Assembly (NCBI RefSeq): GCF_002081825.1
Contig: NZ_MUKU01000019.1
Location: 1 to 64,000 of the forward strand
Reading direction: 5' to 3'
Origin: Chromobacterium haemolyticum
GTDB lineage: Bacteria > Pseudomonadota > Gammaproteobacteria > Burkholderiales > Chromobacteriaceae
DNA length: 64,000 nucleotides
Part shown: positions 9,460-17,556 of the stretch, piece after piece
How the letters are laid out: every line of letters begins with the position of its first letter
How positions within the stretch are numbered: position 1 is the stretch's first letter
The notes under the pieces: model-generated
The model's database searches: none
What the model was told of the DNA's origin: nothing
The model's input: only the letters and a program-made list of their open reading frames with translations
Made by a program: the position numbers and the translations under genes

Positions 9460-10103
9460 CAGGACTTCTCCAACCGATAGCCGACGCCGCGCACGGTTTC
9501 GATGGCGAGGCCGGGCAGTTTCTGCCGCAGTTGCAGGATATGAGTGTCCACGGTGCGAGTGGATGGGAAGTGCTCATAGCCCCAAACCTGGTTCAGCAAT
9601 TCGTCGCGGCTCATCACCCGCCCGGCCATGCGCGCCAACAGCGCCAGCAGTTCAAACTCGGTGCGCGTCAAGGCCACTTCCCTTCCCTGCCAGTTCGCCG
9701 ACTGCCGGGCAGGTTGCAAACTCAATGCTCCCAGGCTCAGGCTGCCGTCGCCCAAAGGCCGCAACTGGGCGCGAATCCGCGCCAGCAATTCCGCATGAGC
9801 GAAGGGCTTGCTCAGATAGTCCCGCGCCCCCGCCTCCAGCCCGGCCACCCGGTCGCCCACCTCCACCCGCGCCGTCAGGACGATCACAGGCAAGGCTTTC
9901 TGCGCCAGCCAGCCGGGCAAATGCCGCAGGCTGTCGCCGTCCGGCAAGCTGCGGTCCAGAATAACCAGATCGGCGCGCAGCCACTGCGCGGCCACCTCTT
10001 CCGCCCGCCCCAGCCACAGGCAGCGATAGCCGGCGTCTTCCAAAAAACGGCTCAGGCCATCTCCCAGCGTGGCGTCGTCTTCAATCAGCAGCAAGGTGTT
10101 CAT
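9459..10103 (-). CDS. OmpR-family response regulator (VxrB-like)
   Basis: This 214-residue regulator has a receiver domain (1-115) with acidic pair ED at 8-9, phospho-acceptor Asp50 in VILDRSLPDG, conserved Thr in VLTARV and Lys in LSKPF. A winged-helix DNA-binding domain follows (LTRTEFELLALLA, VWGYEHFPSTRTVDTHI, TVRGVGYRLE). It overlaps the kinase gene by four bases (ATGA) and the downstream secreted-protein gene by one, so the three are translationally coupled. In Vibrio the matching regulator (VxrB/WigR) controls cell-wall stress, biofilm and type VI secretion genes; the targets here are unknown. Confidence 0.85.
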   Translation of the reverse strand: MNTLLLIEDDATLGDGLSRFLEDAGYRCLWLGRAEEVAAQWLRADLVILDRSLPDGDSLRHLPGWLAQKALPVIVLTARVEVGDRVAGLEAGARDYLSKPFAHAELLARIRAQLRPLGDGSLSLGALSLQPARQSANWQGREVALTRTEFELLALLARMAGRVMSRDELLNQVWGYEHFPSTRTVDTHILQLRQKLPGLAIETVRGVGYRLEKS

Positions 10104-11488
10104 AGAGGGAAATCCTGTTGCGACGCCCGTTTGGCGGGCAGTTGCAAGCTAAACCTCGTGGGCGGCCCCGACAGGCGCAGCCGCCCGCCCAACCGCGCCA
10201 GCACCCGCCTGACAATGGCCAGACCCAAGCCCATGCCCTCGCCGCCGCTGCCCCGCCGCGTCAGCCGGCGCAGCCGGTAATCCGCCAAACGGCCGCCGTC
10301 GCACACCGTCAGCGTCAAGCTGCGGCCGTCCCAATCCGCCAGCAATCGCCAGGGCGGCCGGCCATGCCGACGCGCGTTGACCAACAAATTGTTCAGGCAC
10401 AAACCCAGCCAATACGCCGGCAGCAGCAGCATCGCGTCCTCGTTCAGGCAAAAAGCGGCCTGATGCCGCTCCGCGATTGCGTCCAGCCATTCCGCCAGCC
10501 GCACCGCTTGCCGCCGTTCGTCCAGCCTGTCTGCGGACAGATAATGACGGCTGGCTTCGGCCAACTGGCGCAGGCGGCTGACGCCGCCGGCCAAATGTCC
10601 AAAATGGTCTTGAGCGGAATCCGGCAAACGGTCGAAGTCCCGGCGCAGTCCCTCCACCACGCCGGCCAGGCCGGCGATAGGCGTTCGCAGCTCATGGGTC
10701 AGCATCTGCAAGGCGAAACGCCGCTCCCGCTCCAGACGCCGCCGCTGCCAAGCCAGCCAGCCGGCGCCGGCCAGCGCCAGCCCGGCCAACCCCGCCCACA
10801 AAGCCCGCCAAGGCATGGCCGACGCCGGCGTAGGATTCAGACACAAGCCGTCCAGACGCTCCGCGCAGGCGCCCTCGCCCGCAGACACCCTCACCCCGGC
10901 CGCTTCCGCTCGCTCCCGCCAGACAGCGGCCGGGTAAACCCGCCAGTAGCCGTCGCGCAGCCGCCACAAGGCGCCGTCCTGCCACAGCCAACGCGAGCCG
11001 GCCAGCAAAGCGTCCAGGTTATCGTCGGACAAAGCGCCCAAGCGCCCCAGCTCGTCGTCGCGCTCGCGCACATGCAGCCAGTCCGCCACCTCCGCCCTCG
11101 ACCGGCCCTGCCGCCAATGCCCGGCGCTGCTGCCGCCCAAAGGGTGGACCGGATGCAGACGCAGCCAATCATCAGGCAAACGCCCGCCCGTACAGCGTCT
11201 GCGTTCAAAATCACGCCATAGCGCCGGCACGGAAGACAAATCCCCCTCGCAACCGCGTTCATGCGCCGCCAACTGCCGCAAGGCGCGCAGGCCGTAGCGG
11301 GACCAAGCCGGCTGCAACGACGCCGGATCGATCAGGCCCTCGTCCAGCGACTGGATCCGAGCCAGCGCCAAAGACCGCGCCGGCCCGGACGCCGCCAAGA
11401 CGGCGTCCAGCCGTGACGACAAGTCCCCGGCCCAAGCCGCGTGGCAGATCAGCAGACAACAACACAGACGTAGCATCATGCGCCGCAT
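10100..11488 (-). CDS. Sensor histidine kinase (VxrA-like, periplasmic sensor)
   Basis: The 462-residue kinase has an N-terminal signal/membrane segment (about 5-20) and a periplasmic sensor of about 205 residues with several cysteines. A transmembrane helix lies around 227-247, a HisKA domain carries His265 in LTHELRTP, and the HATPase domain shows the N-box (LCLNNLLVNARRHG) and G-box (GMGLGLAIVRRVL). The sensor resembles the DUF3404 domain of Vibrio VxrA. No strong Shine-Dalgarno precedes the ATG at 11488, and an alternative ATG lies three codons in. It is the first gene of the operon and diverges from the MFS gene across 90 bp that must hold both promoters. Confidence 0.8.
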   Translation of the reverse strand: MRRMMLRLCCCLLICHAAWAGDLSSRLDAVLAASGPARSLALARIQSLDEGLIDPASLQPAWSRYGLRALRQLAAHERGCEGDLSSVPALWRDFERRRCTGGRLPDDWLRLHPVHPLGGSSAGHWRQGRSRAEVADWLHVRERDDELGRLGALSDDNLDALLAGSRWLWQDGALWRLRDGYWRVYPAAVWRERAEAAGVRVSAGEGACAERLDGLCLNPTPASAMPWRALWAGLAGLALAGAGWLAWQRRRLERERRFALQMLTHELRTPIAGLAGVVEGLRRDFDRLPDSAQDHFGHLAGGVSRLRQLAEASRHYLSADRLDERRQAVRLAEWLDAIAERHQAAFCLNEDAMLLLPAYWLGLCLNNLLVNARRHGRPPWRLLADWDGRSLTLTVCDGGRLADYRLRRLTRRGSGGEGMGLGLAIVRRVLARLGGRLRLSGPPTRFSLQLPAKRASQQDFPL

Positions 11489-11578
11489 TATACGGAAAAC
11501 CCGCCGCCGCTCGGCTGACAGCTCGCCGCGAATCCGCTAGCATGCGTTTCCGGCTCATGACACAAGATCGGCATCCCC

Positions 11579-12886
11579 GTGAAAGCAGGCTTTTCCTTCT
11601 TCGCCACCCGGCGCTTCTTTCCGCTGTTCGGCACCCAGTTCCTAGGCGCGTTCAACGACAACCTGCTGAAAACCGCCATCGTGGTGCTGATCAGCTTTCA
11701 CGGCCTCAGCCTGGCCGGCCTGCCGCCGGAACAGCTGGTCAACTTAGCTGCCGGCGTGTTCATCCTGCCCTTCTTCCTGTTTTCCGCCACCGCCGGCAAG
11801 TTATCCGAACGCTACGACAAAGCCGTCATCGCCCGTTGGATCAAGCTGGCCGAAATCGCCATCATGCTGTTGGCCGGCGTCGGCTTCTTCCTGCACTCCG
11901 CCGGCCTGTTGCTCGGCGCGCTGTTCCTGATGGGCGCCCACTCCGCTTTTTTCGGCCCGCTCAAATATTCGGTGCTGCCGCAATATCTGAAAGAACACGA
12001 ATTGGTGGGCGGCAACGGCCTGATCGAGATGGGCACTTTTCTCGCCATCCTGATCGGCCAGATCGGCGGCAGCATGCTCACCACCGGCGGACCCTACCTG
12101 ATCACCGCCACCTTGCTGGCCACCGCCATGCTCGGTTACGGCGCCAGCCGCGCTATGCCGCCGGCCCAGCCCGGCGCGCCGAAGCTTAAGCTTTCCTTCA
12201 ATTTCCTCAAGGATTCCGTGCTGCTGATGCGCGACGCCTGGCGCATCCGCGACGTGCGCTGCGCCATCCTCGGCATTTCCTGGTTCTGGTTGATGGGCGC
12301 GGTCTACACCACCCAGCTGCCCACCTTCACCCGCCTGCATCTGGGCGGGGACGCCGGCGTCTACACGCTGCTGCTGGCGCTGTTCTCCATCGGCATCGGC
12401 CTGGGCTCGGTGGTCTGCGCCAAGTTGTCGCAGGGCAAGCTGCAACTGGGCATAGTGCTAGTGGGCAGCGTCGGCATGACACTGTTCGGCGGCGATCTAG
12501 CGCTGTCGGCCTTGCCTCACTATCGGGGCGAGCTGATCGGCCTCGCCGATTTCCTGGCTCGCGCCGGCAGTTGGCGCAATATGGTCGACGTGGCGCTGCT
12601 GGGCTTCTTCGGCGGTTTCTTCACCGTGCCGCTGTACACCTGGCTGCAAACCGCCAGCCCTGACGATTTCCGCTCTCAGGCCGTGGCCGCCAACAATATC
12701 GCCAACGGCTTCTACATGGTGGCCGCCGCCATCGGCAGCGCGCTGGCGCTGAAGCTGTACGACAGCATCGCCATCCTGCTGCTGGCCACCGCCGCGCTCA
12801 ACATCCTGGCCACGCTGCATCTGCTGAGCGCCGCCCCGGTGATTTGGCGGCAGCGGCTGGACTGGCTGCGGGCGCTGCGCGGCTGA
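11579..12886 (+). CDS. MFS transporter, LplT-like
   Basis: This 435-residue, roughly twelve-helix membrane protein opens with FPLFGTQFLGAFNDNLLKTA. That start is typical of the LplT branch of the major facilitator family, which flips lysophospholipids across the inner membrane for reacylation. Unlike many relatives, no acyltransferase/acyl-ACP synthetase (Aas) is fused to it or sits next to it. The start codon is GTG with a weak RBS; starting there places the conserved motif at the usual distance from the N-terminus. The substrate is inferred from family resemblance only. Confidence 0.7.
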   Translation: MKAGFSFFATRRFFPLFGTQFLGAFNDNLLKTAIVVLISFHGLSLAGLPPEQLVNLAAGVFILPFFLFSATAGKLSERYDKAVIARWIKLAEIAIMLLAGVGFFLHSAGLLLGALFLMGAHSAFFGPLKYSVLPQYLKEHELVGGNGLIEMGTFLAILIGQIGGSMLTTGGPYLITATLLATAMLGYGASRAMPPAQPGAPKLKLSFNFLKDSVLLMRDAWRIRDVRCAILGISWFWLMGAVYTTQLPTFTRLHLGGDAGVYTLLLALFSIGIGLGSVVCAKLSQGKLQLGIVLVGSVGMTLFGGDLALSALPHYRGELIGLADFLARAGSWRNMVDVALLGFFGGFFTVPLYTWLQTASPDDFRSQAVAANNIANGFYMVAAAIGSALALKLYDSIAILLLATAALNILATLHLLSAAPVIWRQRLDWLRALRG

Positions 12887-12937
12887 TTAGAGAAAACCAC
12901 GCGCCTCTGCCCCCTCTCGCTCAGCCTCGTTGGTCCC

Positions 12938-12971
12938 ATGAAAAAACCGCCCCGATGCCTCGGGGCGGTTT
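12938..12971 (-). terminator. Terminator of the small 41-codon gene
   Basis: A perfect 12-bp stem (AAACCGCCCCGA / TCGGGGCGGTTT) with loop TGCC is followed on the reverse strand by a T-run. It begins 9 bp after the stop codon of the small reverse-strand gene at 12981-13106. It may also stop forward transcription from the MFS gene. Confidence 0.85.
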
Positions 12972-12980
12972 CACAATACG

Positions 12981-13106
12981 CTAGGCTTTCATTGCGGCGC
13001 ACAGTAAGTCGGCTCCGCGGGACAATAAGAGCGAGGAAGACAACGCCCATCCCAGCACCATCAACCCGATTCCCGCCACGCACAGCGCCATACGTTCATG
13101 GTTCAT
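12981..13106 (-). CDS. Small single-helix membrane protein (41 aa), unknown function
   Basis: An ORF of 41 codons runs from an ATG at 13104-13106 to TAG. GGAGAAATGC stands directly before the start, a good Shine-Dalgarno with about six bases spacing. The peptide begins MNHERMALCVAGIGLMVLGW and continues hydrophobic with two further cysteines, so it is probably one inner-membrane helix. A strong intrinsic terminator follows 9 bp after the stop. RBS, ORF and terminator together make a complete small gene although it is too short for routine callers. I do not recognise a family. Confidence 0.6.
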   Translation of the reverse strand: MNHERMALCVAGIGLMVLGWALSSSLLLSRGADLLCAAMKA

Positions 13107-13232
13107 GCATTTCTCCAAATAGTCACCGGCGATCTTGCCTGGCTTGGGGAGATGCAGAACAAGCAGAGATAATCCACTGACCGGCTTCGAAGCGCAGCGG
13201 ACGTTGCCCCACCACTATAACGATGGCCCAAT

Positions 13233-13252
13233 AAAAAACCCGCCATGGCGGG
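13233..13252 (-). terminator. Terminator of the flavoprotein disulfide reductase gene
   Basis: On the reverse strand CCCGCCATGGCGGG is followed by TTTTTT. The stem is short (5-6 bp) but GC-pure with a clean T-run, and lies 75 bp downstream of the stop of the gene at 13327-14721. Confidence 0.7.
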
Positions 13253-13326
13253 GACCATGAGCGGGCTCGCGATACTGGATGCGGACCAAAGCCGGAGCAT
13301 CCAGCGCGGCAAGTTTTAAGCGGGCC

Positions 13327-14721
13327 TCAGTCCCGCGCCAGCTTCGCCGCGGCGTCGCGCAGCGCGGTGCGCAGCCCTTCCTCTATCACCGGGTGGTAGA
13401 ACGGCATGTCCAGCATCTGAGCGATCGTCAAGCCTTGCTGATGACTCCAGGCCAGCAAATGGGCCAGGTTCTCGGCGCGCGGGCCTATCATTTCCGCCCC
13501 CAGGAAGCGGCCGCTGGCGCGATCGGCGTAAACATGCAGCAAGCCTTGGTTAACGCCCATTACCCGGCTGCGGCCCTGATCTTCGAAGCTGACTTCGCCC
13601 ACCACGAATTCGCCCTCCGGCAAATCGGCGAAGCGGCTGCCCACCATCATCATTTGCGGGTCGGAAAACACCACGGCGATGCTGGAGCGGCGCAGGCCGG
13701 GCTGTACCGCCGGATACAGCCCGGCATTGTCGCCGGCAATCTTGCCTTCGTCGGCGGCCTCGTGCAGCAGCGGCAGGATATTGTTGGCGTCGCCGGCGAT
13801 GAACACCGGCGAGTTCCCGCACTGCAGCGTCCGCGGATCGAACTTGGGCACGCCGCCGGCATCCAGCTCCAGGCCGGCGTTTTCCAAAGCCAGACCGCGC
13901 ACATTGGGAGCGCGGCCGGTGGCGGCCAGCACATAATCGAAACGCTCGCAGACCTCCTCGCCGTCCAGATTGACATAGCGGATCTGCGCCTTGCCGTCGG
14001 CCAAGCCCATTTCCAGCACCTTGGCGTCCGGGTCCAGGTAGAACTCCCGGCCCAGCGCCTGGCTGGCGTAGTTGCGCACCGCCGGATCGGACAGCGGGCC
14101 GACGCCGCCGCCGCGGCCGAACACGCGCACTTTGACGCCCAGCCGGGACAGCGCCTGCCCCAGTTCCAGGCCAATGACGCCGGGGCCGAACACCGCCACG
14201 CTTTCCGGCAGCGTTTCCCAGTCGAACACATCGTCGTTGATGATCAGCTTGTCGCCAAAGACCTGAAACGGCGGCGGGATCAAGGGTGAAGAACCGGTGG
14301 CGATCACCACGCGGCGCGCTTGCACCAGCGTGTGCTCGTCTACCTGCAAAGTGGTGTTGTCGATGAAGCACGCGTAACCGCGCAAGCGGTCTTGCGGCAG
14401 AATGCTTTCCACGCCATTGAGCACGAAGCCGACGAAACGGTCGCGCTCCCGCTTGACGCGCTCCATCACCTCGCGGCCGTCGATGCGCACTTCGCCATCG
14501 ATATGCACGCCGAAGGGCGCGCTGTGGCGCGGCTGGTGCGCGGCCTCGGCGGCGGCGATCAGCAGCTTGGACGGCATGCAGCCGACGCGGGCGCAAGTGG
14601 TGCCGTAAGGACCGCCTTCAATCACCACGGCGCTGGCGCCGCGAGCCTTGGCGGCGCGGTAGGCTGCGAGGCCGGCGGTGCCGGCGCCGATCACGGCGAC
14701 ATCGATGTTCAAGGTATGCAT
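13327..14721 (-). CDS. Dihydrolipoyl dehydrogenase-type FAD disulfide oxidoreductase
   Basis: The 464-residue pyridine-nucleotide-disulfide oxidoreductase has an FAD-binding start (DVAVIGAGTAGLAAY), redox-active cysteines 43 and 48 in TTCARVGCMPSK, an NAD(P) site (VAVFGPGVIGLELGQAL), a second FAD motif (VFIAGDAN) and a dimerisation domain with HPVIEEG carrying the catalytic His-Glu pair. The open frame runs 42 codons upstream, but the ATG at 14721 has AAGGAATG before it and starts at the Rossmann fold. No 2-oxoacid dehydrogenase genes are nearby. The neighbour is a peroxiredoxin-glutaredoxin fusion, so a thiol-redox role is as likely as lipoamide turnover. Confidence 0.8.
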   Translation of the reverse strand: MHTLNIDVAVIGAGTAGLAAYRAAKARGASAVVIEGGPYGTTCARVGCMPSKLLIAAAEAAHQPRHSAPFGVHIDGEVRIDGREVMERVKRERDRFVGFVLNGVESILPQDRLRGYACFIDNTTLQVDEHTLVQARRVVIATGSSPLIPPPFQVFGDKLIINDDVFDWETLPESVAVFGPGVIGLELGQALSRLGVKVRVFGRGGGVGPLSDPAVRNYASQALGREFYLDPDAKVLEMGLADGKAQIRYVNLDGEEVCERFDYVLAATGRAPNVRGLALENAGLELDAGGVPKFDPRTLQCGNSPVFIAGDANNILPLLHEAADEGKIAGDNAGLYPAVQPGLRRSSIAVVFSDPQMMMVGSRFADLPEGEFVVGEVSFEDQGRSRVMGVNQGLLHVYADRASGRFLGAEMIGPRAENLAHLLAWSHQQGLTIAQMLDMPFYHPVIEEGLRTALRDAAAKLARD

Positions 14722-14783
14722 TTCATTCCTTTCGGTATCGGGATACGGCACGGCACGCTGCGCATGCCGTCTCGTATCCCGGT

Positions 14784-14813
14784 AAAAAAAGGGCCGGACG
14801 GAGCATCCGGCCC
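14784..14813 (-). terminator. Terminator of the peroxiredoxin-glutaredoxin gene
   Basis: On the reverse strand GGGCCGGA / TCCGGCCC pair around a 7-nt loop and are followed by TTTTTTT. It lies 56 bp after the Prx-Grx stop and before the flavoenzyme start, so the two genes have separate transcripts or only partial read-through. Confidence 0.85.
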
Positions 14814-14869
14814 GCAACAACTCCGGTGGCGTCAGGGCCCGAGCCACCGGGGACGAACACGGTTGAGGC

Positions 14870-15601
14870 TTACTTGGAGAAGTACTTTTCCACTTCGTCG
14901 GCGGAGCCGATCAGTTGGCCGTTGATGAACACCTGCGGCGCGGTCATCTTGCCGGCCACGGCGCCCAGCACCTTGCCGCGCACCTTGTTGTCCAGCGGCA
15001 CTTCGACGAAGTCGTAGCCGTTTTCGCTCAGCACCGCCTTGGCGCGCGCGCAGTGCGGGCAACCCGTCTTGGAGAACACCACCACTTGGTCCGGCTTCTT
15101 GGCGCTGGGATTGACGTAGCCCAGCAGGGTGTCGGCGTCGGACACCTTGAACGGATCGCCCGGCTCTTGCGGCTCGATGAACATTTTGTCCACCACGCCG
15201 TCCTTCACCAACATGGAGTAGCGCCAGCTGCGCTTGCCAAAACCCAGGTCCTGCTTGTCCACCAGCATGCCCATGCCCGCGGTGAAATCGCCGTTGCCGT
15301 CCGGGATCATCACTAGGTTCTGTGCTTCCTGATCCTTGGCCCATTCGTTCATCACGAAGGTGTCGTTGACCGATACGCAGAGGATGGCGTCCACGCCGTT
15401 GGCGAAGAAGGCCGGCGCCAGCTCGTTGAAGCGCGGCAGGTGGGTGGAAGAACATGTGGGGGTGAACGCGCCCGGCAGCGAGAACACCGCTACGGTTTTG
15501 CCATCGAACAGTTCGGCGGTGCTGACATCTTTCCACTCGTTATTGTCACGAACACGGAAAGTGACATTCGGTACGCGTTGGCCTTCACGGTTTTGCAACA
15601 T
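14870..15601 (-). CDS. Glutathione-dependent peroxiredoxin fused to glutaredoxin
   Basis: The 243-residue two-domain protein has an N-terminal Prx5-type peroxiredoxin (1-160) with peroxidatic Cys50 in [16 protein letters not shown]-terminal glutaredoxin carries CPHC ([16 protein letters not shown]) and [13 protein letters not shown]. Hybrid proteins of this kind, known from Haemophilus and Neisseria, reduce peroxides with glutathione using the built-in glutaredoxin. The start has an ideal AAGGAG seven bases upstream. The gene diverges from trkA and is followed by its own terminator. It is cytosolic, with no signal peptide. Confidence 0.92.
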   Translation of the reverse strand: MLQNREGQRVPNVTFRVRDNNEWKDVSTAELFDGKTVAVFSLPGAFTPTCSSTHLPRFNELAPAFFANGVDAILCVSVNDTFVMNEWAKDQEAQNLVMIPDGNGDFTAGMGMLVDKQDLGFGKRSWRYSMLVKDGVVDKMFIEPQEPGDPFKVSDADTLLGYVNPSAKKPDQVVVFSKTGCPHCARAKAVLSENGYDFVEVPLDNKVRGKVLGAVAGKMTAPQVFINGQLIGSADEVEKYFSK

Positions 15602-15784
15602 GGCGAGACTCCTTGTTTGGATTGGCTGACAGGTTTAATAAATCGATGGGTGCATTTTGATAGCTGAGAGCAAATTCGTCTAATTGATTGTGGCAAGGCT
15701 GATGATTTGCTTTTTTAATCGACAAGCAAGCGGCCGCACTAACCGTTAAAATTGCATAAACAAACCAACAATCAGGCCAACGCG

Positions 15785-17158
15785 GTGAAGATTCTGATTC
15801 TCGGCGGCGGACAGGTCGGCGCCAATGTGGCGGAGAACCTGCTTTCGGAAAACAACGACATCACGGTAGTGGATCAAAATGCCGCGCGGCTCAAACAGCT
15901 GCAGGACAGGCTGGACATCCGCACCGTGACCGGCAACGCCGCACACCCTCAGGTGCTGGCCGAGGCCGGCGCGGCGGACAGCGACATGGTGCTGGCGCTG
16001 ACCCGCGACGACGAAACCAATCTGGTGGCCTGCAAAATGGCCGAGGCCTGTTTCAACATCCCCACCCGCATCGCCCGCATCCGCTCCAGCGACTATCTGG
16101 CGTCCAAGCACGGCGATCCGCTCGCCCACTTCGGCATCGAATCCGCCATCTGTCCGGAACAGATCGTCACCGACCACATCTATCAGCTGTTCGCCTACCC
16201 CGGCGCGCTGCAAGTATTGGACTTCGCCGACGGCAAACTACAGCTGGTGGTGTCCCGCGCCCATTCCGGCGGCCAGCTGCTGGGCATGCCGCTGCGCCAT
16301 ATCCGCGAGCACATGCCGGACGCGGATTGCCGCGTTTGCGCCGTCCACCGCCGGGACAAGCTGCTGGTACCGGACGGCGACACCGTGCTGGAGGAAGGCG
16401 ACGAGGTCTTCTTCGTCGCCGCGCGCGAGCACGTGCAAGCCATGCTGAAGGAACTGCGCTTCAGCGAGCGACCCTTGCGACGCATCATGATCGCCGGCGG
16501 CGGCAACATCGGCTACCGGCTGGCCAAGCTGCTGGAGAACGATTTCAGCGTCAAAGTGATAGAAGCGCGGCCGGAACGCGCGCAATGGCTGGCGGAACGG
16601 CTGGAACACGCGCTGGTGCTGCGCGGCGAGGCCACCGACGAAGAGCTGCTGGACGCCGAGAACGTGGACGAGATGGACGTGTTCTGCGCGCTGACCAACG
16701 ACGACGAAGACAACATCATGTCCACCCTGCTGGCCAAGCGCATGGGCGCGCGCCGGGTGGTGGCCCTGGTCAACCGCACCAGCTATGTGGACCTGCTGGA
16801 AGGCCACCGCATCGACATCGTGATTTCGCCCCACCTGTCCACCATAGGCTCCATCCTGGCCCATATCCGCCAGGGCGACGTGGAGGCGGTGCACCCGCTG
16901 CGCCGCGGCGCGTCCGAGGCGATGGAGGTCATCATCCACGGCGACGCGCAACAATCAAGGCTGACCGGCCGCCGCATCGATCAAATCGACATGCCCCACG
17001 GCAGCCACATCGTCGCGGCCATCCGCGGCGAACAGGTGCTGATGGCGCATCACGATATGACGGTGGAAAACGGCGACCATCTGATCATCTTCCTGTCGCG
17101 CCGCCGGGTGATCCGCCAGGTGGAAAAACTCATTCAGGTCAAACTGGGCTTTCTGTGA
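15785..17158 (+). CDS. trkA: Trk potassium uptake regulatory subunit TrkA
   Basis: The protein has 457 residues, like E. coli TrkA (458). Two RCK modules are visible: KILILGGGQVGANVAENL at the start and RRIMIAGGGNIGYRLAKLL near residue 232. Each is a NAD(H)-binding Rossmann domain followed by a C-terminal lobe. TrkA forms a cytosolic gating ring on the TrkH channel. The GTG at 15785 is chosen over a TTG eleven codons earlier because TrkA proteins start at the Rossmann strand. trkH follows two genes downstream with almost no spacing, so trkA-gloA2-trkH is one operon. Confidence 0.93.
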   Translation: MKILILGGGQVGANVAENLLSENNDITVVDQNAARLKQLQDRLDIRTVTGNAAHPQVLAEAGAADSDMVLALTRDDETNLVACKMAEACFNIPTRIARIRSSDYLASKHGDPLAHFGIESAICPEQIVTDHIYQLFAYPGALQVLDFADGKLQLVVSRAHSGGQLLGMPLRHIREHMPDADCRVCAVHRRDKLLVPDGDTVLEEGDEVFFVAAREHVQAMLKELRFSERPLRRIMIAGGGNIGYRLAKLLENDFSVKVIEARPERAQWLAERLEHALVLRGEATDEELLDAENVDEMDVFCALTNDDEDNIMSTLLAKRMGARRVVALVNRTSYVDLLEGHRIDIVISPHLSTIGSILAHIRQGDVEAVHPLRRGASEAMEVIIHGDAQQSRLTGRRIDQIDMPHGSHIVAAIRGEQVLMAHHDMTVENGDHLIIFLSRRRVIRQVEKLIQVKLGFL

Positions 17159-17160
17159 CC

Positions 17161-17553
17161 ATGCACCTCACCGGCTTGCACCACGTGGCGATCATCGCCT
17201 CAGACTACGCCCGCTCGCGCGACTTCTACCACCGCATCCTGGGCCTGCCGGTGCTGGCCGAGCACTGGCGCGCGGAGCGCCAATCCTGGAAGCTGGACCT
17301 GGCGATCCCGGGCGGCGGCCAGCTGGAGCTTTTCAGCTTTCCGTCTCCGCCGCCGCGCCCCACGCGGCCCGAAGCCTGCGGCCTGCGCCACCTGGCCTTC
17401 GCCTGCTCCGACATCGCCTCCTGCCGCCAAAATCTCTTGGCCGAAGGGGTGGCGGTGGAGGACATCCGCGTGGACGAATACACCGGCGCTCGCTTTTTCT
17501 TCTGCGCCGATCCGGACGGCTTGCCGCTCGAGTTTTACCAGCCGCGGAACTGA
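17161..17553 (+). CDS. gloA2: Glyoxalase-family (VOC) protein, YaeR/GloA2-like
   Basis: The 130-residue single VOC domain begins MHLTGLHHVAIIASDYARS. It carries metal-ligand candidates His7/His8 region, Glu in LELFSFP, His in GLRHLAF and Glu in LPLEFYQP. Sequence and length parallel E. coli YaeR (GloA2), a small glyoxalase I-like protein. It lies two bases after the trkA stop and three before the trkH start, so it is co-transcribed with potassium uptake. The link may be functional, because methylglyoxal detoxification in enterobacteria is tied to K+ fluxes; that is inference here. Confidence 0.8.
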   Translation: MHLTGLHHVAIIASDYARSRDFYHRILGLPVLAEHWRAERQSWKLDLAIPGGGQLELFSFPSPPPRPTRPEACGLRHLAFACSDIASCRQNLLAEGVAVEDIRVDEYTGARFFFCADPDGLPLEFYQPRN

Positions 17554-17556
17554 GAC

